11,467 bases of DNA from Polyangia bacterium (GTDB taxonomy: Bacteria > Myxococcota_A > Polyangia > Polyangiales > Polyangiaceae). The position numbers and the translations under genes are program-made. The notes beneath the pieces were generated by a model. That model was not told the DNA's origin, searched no databases, and saw nothing but the letters and a program-made list of their open reading frames with translations. This document shows positions 6,814 through 11,467 of the stretch, in pieces (the first letter of the stretch is position 1; each line of letters opens with the position of its first letter). The DNA lies in the NCBI GenBank assembly GCA_030433055.1, contig JAUILJ010000168.1, forward strand, positions 1-11,467, read 5' to 3'.

Positions 6814-8687
6814 GCCGCGCACGCATCTGTGCGAGCGGCGCAGTTTCTCCGCTGGGTGAGGGCCCCATGGCCGTCGAGCCTCAGGGGCCGACGGCGGTGG
6901 CGACCGACGCTCGGCTGGAGGCGCTTGGCCTGCGTCGGCCACGGGTTGCTCGCGCGACGCCCTCCGACCTCACAGCAGATCCCGCGTCCTGGTTGCTTCA
7001 GCGCGCTTTTTCGTTGCTCTCCACTGAGCTCGATCTGGCGCGCCCGATCTGGAGGCAGGAGCGGGTCGTCGTGATCGTTGGCACCTCCTCCGGGGGCATG
7101 TGGTGTCAAACTCGCGCGTTCGACGCGATAGCGCTTGGTCAGGTCGAGCTCGGGAGCTTCGTAGGAGCGCCCTACTGGGGGCCGCTCAATGTGATCCGCG
7201 AGTCGCTCCCTGGCGCTCCCTTGATCCAGGTTCTGGCCGCCTGCGCGAGCAGTGCACTGGCTCTGGGAATTGGCTGCGAGTTGCTTCACCACGGCGGCGC
7301 CGATCTGGTGATTGCGGGTGGCTACGACGCGCTGACTCCCTTCGTCGCTGCCGGCTTCGAAGCTCTTGGGGCTACGACGACCGACCGACCTCTGCCGTTC
7401 TCGTTGGCGCGTGATGGACTTGCGCTGGGAGAAGGAGCAGCGCTGCTCGCGTTGGCTAGAGACTCGGGGCCGGGCCCGTGGCTGACCGGCTTCGGCGCCA
7501 GCGCCGACGCGAGTCACCCTACATCACCCGCGGAGTCTGGCAGTGCGCTGGTGCGGGCAGGAAGGCGAGCCCTCGATGCTGCAGGCGGGTCGGCGGGTCA
7601 GACGCTGGTGAGTGCTCATGCGACGGCCACTCCCGCGAACGACCGTGCGGAGGCGGCTGCGATCTCAGAGCTGGGCCTGGTTCAGGGCATCCACGCGTTC
7701 AAGGCGAGGATCGGGCATGCCTTGGGCGCCGGCTCAGCCCTCGAGCTGCTCTCGGCGTTGACCTGCCTGCAACGTGGCGTGTGTCCGGCGCTCGAGCACC
7801 CCCCGTTTGAGTCCCAGCTCGACATCGCTGCATCTGCGCCCCAACCACTCAGCACGCGTCGAGTCTTGAAGCTGGCCTCGGCCTTTGGTGGCGCGAACGC
7901 CGCGATCGTCGCTGATCTGGACCCGCCCCAGCCGAGCGACGCCGAACAGGAACTCGCTGTTTGGCTCGCGGCTTGCGGTGCTGTTTGCGAGGCTGCCCGC
8001 TTCGACGATCTCGTGAGCCACGGCTCACTTGAAGCGATCCACGTTCGCAGGATGGATGCTCTCAGTGCGCTTTGCGCCAGCGCCGCCCTGGACGTGATGC
8101 AGGAATTTCCGTACGACTATTCAGAGCTGGAACACACTGGGATTGTAGTCGGGAGCGTCTTCGCGAGCATGGAGCACAACGCGGAGTACCAAGCCCGACT
8201 TCGAGACCGCGGGCACGCCCGAGCTGACGCTCGGAGGTTCCCCGCCACGAGTCCAAACCTGGCTCCGGGAATGGTCTCGATCTTATTCGGCCTGGGGGGG
8301 CCTTGCACGAGCGTGGGAGCCGGCTATCAGGCACCGTTCGAGGCGCTGCTCGTGGCAATGGAGCTGCTGAGCGCTGGGCAGGCGAGGCACATGCTGGTGG
8401 TCGTCGCCGATCACGTCGGCCCGAACTTGGAGGCGCTCACCAACGGCGTGGGAGGCCTGCCCCCAACGCACGGAGCGCTGGCCCTGCGGCTGACGACCGA
8501 GGGACAAGAAGGCAACGGACCCTCGCTGTTGGGCCTTCGCTCTGACATTTTGGCGCGACTCATCCCGACTTCTGTCGACGGTTGGTCCAGCGCGCTGGCC
8601 GTCAAGCACGGGAGCGGTCCAGTGACCCGCCCAGGCTGGCCCGCGCTGTGCGATTGGCTGAAAGAGCACGGATTGCCGCACCCTTGA
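6810..8687 (+). CDS. beta-ketoacyl synthase fused to a degenerate ketosynthase (CLF-like) half domain, protein 2
   Basis: This 625-residue protein has the same layout as its upstream neighbour. The start chosen is TTG at 6810, inside TTGA overlapping the previous stop, because it yields the ketosynthase N-terminus ARICASGAVSPLGEG (4-18). An ATG at 6867 would cut that strand off. Residues 1-370 are a full ketosynthase with Cys145 in AACASS, His270 in SAHATAT (normally HGTGT), Lys298 and His303 in KARIGH, and FGG at 359-361. The glycines of the HGTGT loop are replaced by alanines. Residues about 375-625 are a second, half ketosynthase: ALSALCASAALDVMQE (417-432), HTGIVVGSVFAS (442-453), then GPCTSVGAGYQAP (497-509), with Tyr506-Gln507 where the Cys should be. 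It probably pairs with protein 1 and the ACP in chain extension. The substrate and product are unknown, and the altered first-half motif may mean decarboxylation or partner-only function. Confidence 0.88.
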   Translation: MSRARICASGAVSPLGEGPMAVEPQGPTAVATDARLEALGLRRPRVARATPSDLTADPASWLLQRAFSLLSTELDLARPIWRQERVVVIVGTSSGGMWCQTRAFDAIALGQVELGSFVGAPYWGPLNVIRESLPGAPLIQVLAACASSALALGIGCELLHHGGADLVIAGGYDALTPFVAAGFEALGATTTDRPLPFSLARDGLALGEGAALLALARDSGPGPWLTGFGASADASHPTSPAESGSALVRAGRRALDAAGGSAGQTLVSAHATATPANDRAEAAAISELGLVQGIHAFKARIGHALGAGSALELLSALTCLQRGVCPALEHPPFESQLDIAASAPQPLSTRRVLKLASAFGGANAAIVADLDPPQPSDAEQELAVWLAACGAVCEAARFDDLVSHGSLEAIHVRRMDALSALCASAALDVMQEFPYDYSELEHTGIVVGSVFASMEHNAEYQARLRDRGHARADARRFPATSPNLAPGMVSILFGLGGPCTSVGAGYQAPFEALLVAMELLSAGQARHMLVVVADHVGPNLEALTNGVGGLPPTHGALALRLTTEGQEGNGPSLLGLRSDILARLIPTSVDGWSSALAVKHGSGPVTRPGWPALCDWLKEHGLPHP

Positions 8688-8698
8688 TGGTTGCGCGA

Positions 8699-8724
8699 CG
8701 CGCGAAGACAAGTAGTCTCGCGCG
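8699..8724 (+). terminator. strong hairpin ending the ACP/ketosynthase operon
   Basis: CGCGCGAAGAC (8699-8709) pairs with GTCTCGCGCG (8715-8724) through ten base pairs with a single bulged A and a 5-nt loop AAGTA. It begins 11 nt after the stop of the second ketosynthase gene. No clean T tract follows, so termination may need Rho or the hairpin may protect the mRNA 3' end. The position and strength make it the best terminator candidate in the window. Confidence 0.5.
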
Positions 8725-8819
8725 GAATGGAACGCCCCTTGCTCGTGTTGGGCTCGCGAATGTCGCCTGCTGTGTCTGATGGTGTCTACAGGGAGCCTCG
8801 TGTGTTCGAGGCGAAGATC

Positions 8820-9299
8820 ATGAACCGACTCTTGAAGACGCTGCTTGGCGTGTGTCTCGCCCTGCTCCTCGTTGGCTGCAAGACGCACTACATCCCCAAC
8901 ACCGACGTCGAGGACAACGAGTACAACCAGCGCGTCATCGACTTCTGCGAGGAATACCGCAAGGCCGTCGAGCGGCAGAACGTGGCGATGCTGCTCAAGC
9001 TCGCGGACAAGAAGTACTACGAGGACGGTGGGAACACCGACTCGATGGACGACATCGACTACGCGGGGCTCGAGGACTACCTGAAGTCCAAGTTCCGTGA
9101 GACGCGCAACATTCGCTACGAGATCCGCTACCGCCAGATCGGCAAGGGACGCAAGAACGTGGTGTACGTCGATTTCACGTACAGCGCGAGCTACCGTATC
9201 CCAACCCATCAGGGCGAGGTGTGGCGGCGCAAGGTGGCCGACAACCGGCTCGAGTTGGTTCCGCACGGAGAGAGCTTCCGTATCGTCAGTGGGATGTAA
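8820..9299 (+). CDS. small lipoprotein, possible NTF2-like fold, unknown function
   Basis: This is a predicted lipoprotein of 159 residues. The start at ATG 8820 has GAGG (8808-8811) 8 nt upstream and gives a textbook signal peptide: MNRLLK, a hydrophobic core at 7-17, and lipobox LVGC with Cys20. The mature part begins with KTHYIPNT and is charged. It has one helix rich in acidic and basic residues (VIDFCEEYRKAVERQNVAMLL, from about 36), an Asp-rich loop, and then several beta-type segments (NIRYEIRYRQI, VVYVDFTYSASYRI, FRIVSGM). A helix followed by curved strands with aromatic/hydrophobic alternation is reminiscent of NTF2/SnoaL-like lipoproteins, but no catalytic residues are evident and the assignment is tentative. 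It lies beyond the operon hairpin with its own 132-bp leader region, so it is probably transcribed separately from the ketosynthases. Localisation to a membrane face is expected. Confidence 0.82.
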   Translation: MNRLLKTLLGVCLALLLVGCKTHYIPNTDVEDNEYNQRVIDFCEEYRKAVERQNVAMLLKLADKKYYEDGGNTDSMDDIDYAGLEDYLKSKFRETRNIRYEIRYRQIGKGRKNVVYVDFTYSASYRIPTHQGEVWRRKVADNRLELVPHGESFRIVSGM

Positions 9300-9658
9300 C
9301 GACGCTAGTCCGACCATGGGTCGCTGCGGGATGTGGTGACCGTGCGTTGAGTCTCCCCCCATCCTTCCATCCGTAGCGCGGGCACGTCCTGCTGATCCGC
9401 GTGGCGTCTCGTACGTGAGGAGTTGTTCCGTGCGCATACGCCGCGTGGCGCTTTCGGCGTTCGGCAATGAGGGTAGGGAAACGTGCGTCGAGGTCGCAGC
9501 AGACTGCACGAAGCAAAACTGCGCCGTGAAGTTGCCCTCGAGGACGGTCGTCCTACAGGTTACGGAACGGTTGCATTAGTGTTTCGGTGCCCGTCGTGGG
9601 CAGATCTGGACGCCTAGCGTTCGGCTCGAGTGGGGGGCGCTCGAGAGTCAGGAGTTCG
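9300..9658. other. 359-bp spacer between the lipoprotein and patatin genes
   Basis: No confident gene is present. It holds a small hairpin CGACC-ATG-GGTCG (9311-9323) just after the lipoprotein stop, a possible 49-codon ORF (9430-9579) and a 5-bp hairpin AGGAC/GTCCT (9541-9554). It also holds a GCTCGAG direct repeat (9624-9630 and 9639-9645) that can fold as a 6-bp stem directly before the patatin ribosome site. The patatin promoter should lie here, but no clear -35/-10 pair was found. Confidence 0.5.
9430..9579 (+). CDS. possible small ORF, 49 codons, unknown
   Basis: A GTG at 9430 is preceded by GAGGAG (9417-9422) at a 7-nt spacing, which is one of the better ribosome sites in the window. 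The frame runs 49 codons to TAG at 9577-9579. The predicted peptide starts with basic residues (VRIRRVALSAFG), has three cysteines near the middle (CVEVA, DCTKQNC) and ends LQVTERLH. No membrane span or known family is recognised. It could be a true small gene, a leader peptide for the patatin gene that begins 80 nt downstream, or chance. There is no independent support beyond the ribosome site. Confidence 0.25.
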   Translation: MRIRRVALSAFGNEGRETCVEVAADCTKQNCAVKLPSRTVVLQVTERLH

Positions 9659-10609
9659 ATGCCAAAGCCCGAGAATGGTCCCGTGTTTTCCCGTCGCCCC
9701 AAGGTCGCCTTCGTTGGGACCGGAGGCGCAGCTCGCGGCATTGCTCACCTCGGCGTATTGCGTGCATGTGAAGAACTCGGGATACAGCCGGAGATCTTCG
9801 TTGGCGCCAGCGCGGGCGCCGTGGTTGCCGCGACCTACGGCCAAGGGATCCCCCTCGACGTCCTGCTCGATGGCTATCGTCTCCCGTGGAAGCGCCGCCA
9901 CAACGGCCCCCGCTTTCACTTGAGCACGTTCATGGGCGCCCCAGGGGTTCGCGATCTGATGTCGCCTGGGTACTTGACCAGCGGTGTGTTCAGCCTGGAG
10001 AAGCTCGAGCGCTATCTACGCAAGCACCTTCCGGAGAATGATTTCCGTAGGGTAAAAAATGAGATCTTCGTCACCGCGGTCGACATCGACCGCGGCCAGC
10101 GAGTGCTCTTTGGAAGAGGCTACGACGCTGAGACTCCGGTTAGCCAAGCTGTGGCGGCGTCCTGCTGCGTTCCAGGCTTGTTCCGGCCATACCCCATCCG
10201 TGGAACCTACCACTTGGACGGCGAGGTCGTGCGCACGCTGAGCGCTGACGTCGCGGTTGCCGCAGGGGCCGACGTGGTCATCATCTCGAACATCTATCGG
10301 CCCGCGGATGCGTCGTCGGAGCCTCGCAGCGTGGCTCGACGAGGACCTCTCAAGGTGATCAATCAAACGCTGAACATCGTGCTGACGGAGAAGGAGCGCC
10401 GGGGAGTGGACCTGTACTCGATGTCCAATCCCGGAGTGCGGTTCATCGATATCGCGCCGGACATCGGGATGTTTGGCTATCTGAACCGCTTCGCAGCGCG
10501 CTCGCTGGTCATGCGAGGCTACCGCAGCGCGCTCAGAGCCTTGGCTCGAGCGAAGGCTCAGGGTGTGTTCGAGCCAGGGCGCGTGGCCGCGGCTTCGCGC
10601 TTGAACTAG
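9659..10609 (+). CDS. patatin-like phospholipase / acylhydrolase (RssA-type)
   Basis: This predicted serine acylhydrolase has 316 residues. Patatin-family enzymes cleave acyl esters of lipids with a Ser-Asp dyad. The start ATG 9659 follows AGGAG (9650-9654) by 4 nt; an earlier GTG at 9587 has no such support. The oxyanion loop GTGGAARG is at 20-27, the nucleophile elbow GASAG at 49-53 with Ser51, and the Asp-containing motif HLDGEV at 186-191 with Asp187. The last is DGE instead of the usual DGG or DGA, a modest deviation. The block AASCCVPGLFRPYPI (167-180) is typical of bacterial RssA/YchK-like members. There is no signal peptide, membrane span or extra domain, so a cytoplasmic or membrane-associated role is likely. 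The substrate (phospholipid or other acyl ester) is not readable. The gene seems monocistronic and converges with the zinc-ribbon gene. Confidence 0.92.
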   Translation: MPKPENGPVFSRRPKVAFVGTGGAARGIAHLGVLRACEELGIQPEIFVGASAGAVVAATYGQGIPLDVLLDGYRLPWKRRHNGPRFHLSTFMGAPGVRDLMSPGYLTSGVFSLEKLERYLRKHLPENDFRRVKNEIFVTAVDIDRGQRVLFGRGYDAETPVSQAVAASCCVPGLFRPYPIRGTYHLDGEVVRTLSADVAVAAGADVVIISNIYRPADASSEPRSVARRGPLKVINQTLNIVLTEKERRGVDLYSMSNPGVRFIDIAPDIGMFGYLNRFAARSLVMRGYRSALRALARAKAQGVFEPGRVAAASRLN

Positions 10610-10633
10610 ACGCGGCCCGAGCGCTTGTGAGGT

Positions 10634-10657
10634 GGCGGGCGCGATCGCGCGGGCGCC
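10634..10657. repeat. GC-rich imperfect dyad between convergent genes
   Basis: GCGCGATCGCGC (10639-10650) is a perfect 12-bp palindrome. It is flanked by GGCG (10634-10637) and CGCC (10654-10657), which extend the symmetry after an uneven internal loop. It lies in the 55-bp spacer between the stops of the patatin and the zinc-ribbon gene, where a bidirectional transcription end could sit. No T tract is present on either strand, so terminator function is only a possibility. Confidence 0.3.
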
Positions 10658-10664
10658 GCAGCAG

Positions 10665-11467
10665 TCAGCGGACGATGATCGCACAGTCGAAGCCATCGAG
10701 GCGCGTCCGAGTCGGTGTGGCGGCGTCGTCGGTAGGCTGCGCCGAGAGAGTCCAAACGGAGCGCTTAAGGGGGGCGGAGTAGCGGTACTCCACGCTTAGC
10801 TGTCGAGACTTGTCGACGCCGGAGGCGACTGCCTTGGTCCAGGCGTCGAAGAACGTACAGGCTGGCTCTCCCGCGACTCGAGTTCCGACTTGGGTGCGCT
10901 CGCTGGTGTGCGTGCCGCTCGAATCCATCCGGACAACGTACTGTTTTGCCTGCGTCGGCTCTCCTGGAAGCTGTCCGCCGCTGGGCTGCCCGAACACGAA
11001 CTCCATGAAGCCTTCACCCGTGAGATCGACGAAGCCGCCTTTGACGGGCTGGGCTTGAATGGAGAGCAGGGCGGCTTCCTTGTGCCACGCGACCGCGCGT
11101 GATTTTGCGCGCGGAAATGAGTCAGTGGGGGAGGCCTGGTGCTTGACCTCGACGTCCTCCGACGGCGCCGGTGGGGGGGAGGGGGGCGCTGCGCTCGCGC
11201 TGGCCGCGGCAGGAGCGGCGCCAGGACGCATCACGAGGAGCACGGCGACGACGATGCCCGCGCCCAGCACCATGCCGACGATCAGGATCACCCGCCGCTG
11301 CTGGTCGCCGCTGCTCCCCGCCCGTTTGACTCGGAGCGAGGGGGCGAGGGGAGACACGCTCGGGAGGCCGGGTAAGGCGCCCAGAGTCGCACCACATTTG
11401 GGGCAGCGGCCTGCAGCGCTGCCCACCGCGGTGCCGCAGCCCGGACAGTGGATCGGAGCGGGGACTG
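10665..11467 (-). CDS. zinc-ribbon membrane protein with C-terminal exported domain, 5'-truncated
   Basis: The frame is open to the right edge, so the gene starts outside the window; 266 residues are visible. Counting from the first full codon (11465), a zinc ribbon has CPGC at 7-10 and CPKC at 21-24, so four cysteines can bind Zn. A GTG at 11426 splits the ribbon and is therefore not the start. A basic stretch comes next, then one membrane span at about 59-79 (VILIVGMVLGAGIVVAVLLV), then a Pro/Ala/Ser-rich linker and a C-terminal domain of about 150 residues with a single Cys (PACTFFDAW) that I do not recognise. The layout (cytoplasmic zinc ribbon, span, exported domain) is common among uncharacterised myxobacterial proteins. 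It converges with the patatin gene over a 55-bp spacer. The function is unknown. Confidence 0.8.
   Translation of the reverse strand, partial: VPAPIHCPGCGTAVGSAAGRCPKCGATLGALPGLPSVSPLAPSLRVKRAGSSGDQQRRVILIVGMVLGAGIVVAVLLVMRPGAAPAAASASAAPPSPPPAPSEDVEVKHQASPTDSFPRAKSRAVAWHKEAALLSIQAQPVKGGFVDLTGEGFMEFVFGQPSGGQLPGEPTQAKQYVVRMDSSGTHTSERTQVGTRVAGEPACTFFDAWTKAVASGVDKSRQLSVEYRYSAPLKRSVWTLSAQPTDDAATPTRTRLDGFDCAIIVR

Noticed and set aside
6531..7517. 328-codon open frame on the minus strand
   Set aside because: Antisense to the ketosynthase junction, Arg/Ser/Pro-rich shadow with no domain.
8283..9509. 408-codon open frame on the minus strand
   Set aside because: It lies antisense to the end of the second ketosynthase and all of the lipoprotein, has no recognisable domain, and its composition is what high-GC antisense frames give.
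9430..9579. Similarity of the small ORF to actinobacterial DUF397 (CVEVA followed by an AVxxxxR-type segment)
   Set aside because: The shared block is only five residues, the rest differs, and the lineage is wrong; likely chance.
9564..9588. GGAAC ... CGGT as an ECF-sigma promoter for the patatin gene
   Set aside because: The -35-like GGAAC is present, but the -10 element does not match known ECF types well; one half-match in GC-rich DNA is weak.

Overview
The window looks like chromosomal DNA from a high-GC, delta-proteobacterial/Myxococcota-type genome (most like Polyangiales by general character). This is an inference from four things: the strong G/C bias at third codon positions, the many lipoproteins and LRR or zinc-ribbon membrane proteins of unknown role, the MoxR and patatin types, and an unusual type II ketosynthase operon. 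No rRNA, tRNA, insertion sequence, phage gene or CRISPR array was seen. The taxonomic guess is not decisive.

Left part (1-3138). The window opens inside an RluD/RluA-type pseudouridine synthase (+). It meets, tail to tail with overlapping stop codons, a leucine-rich-repeat lipoprotein (-). Next come a polytopic membrane protein of the lysylphosphatidylglycerol-synthase-TM/flippase-like family (-) and, 39 bp upstream of it, a small single-span membrane protein (-). A divergent control region with an 8-bp-arm inverted repeat (3200-3233) separates these from the rightward genes.

Middle (3259-8724). A solitary MoxR-type AAA+ ATPase is followed after 208 bp by the most interesting part of the window, a tightly coupled three-gene operon. 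It encodes an acyl carrier protein (4481-4741), a 691-residue ketosynthase (4738-6813) and a 625-residue ketosynthase (6810-8687). The genes overlap by 4 bp at each junction (ATGA, then TTGA). Each large protein is a complete ketosynthase domain with Cys-His-Lys-His residues, followed by a second, degenerate ketosynthase amino-terminal half that has lost the nucleophilic Cys. This reads as two in-cis fusions of a ketosynthase to a chain-length-factor-like half domain, of the general sort seen as separate proteins in aryl-polyene systems. No ketoreductase, dehydratase, thioesterase or phosphopantetheinyl transferase lies in the window, so the product is unknown. A strong hairpin ends the operon.

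Right part (8725-11467). A 159-residue lipoprotein (+) comes first. Then follow about 360 bp with no confident gene (one possible 49-codon ORF), a patatin/RssA-type acylhydrolase (+), and a convergent, 5'-truncated zinc-ribbon protein with one membrane span (-). The ACP/ketosynthase operon and the patatin are both lipid- or acyl-related, but nothing in the sequence ties them into one pathway.
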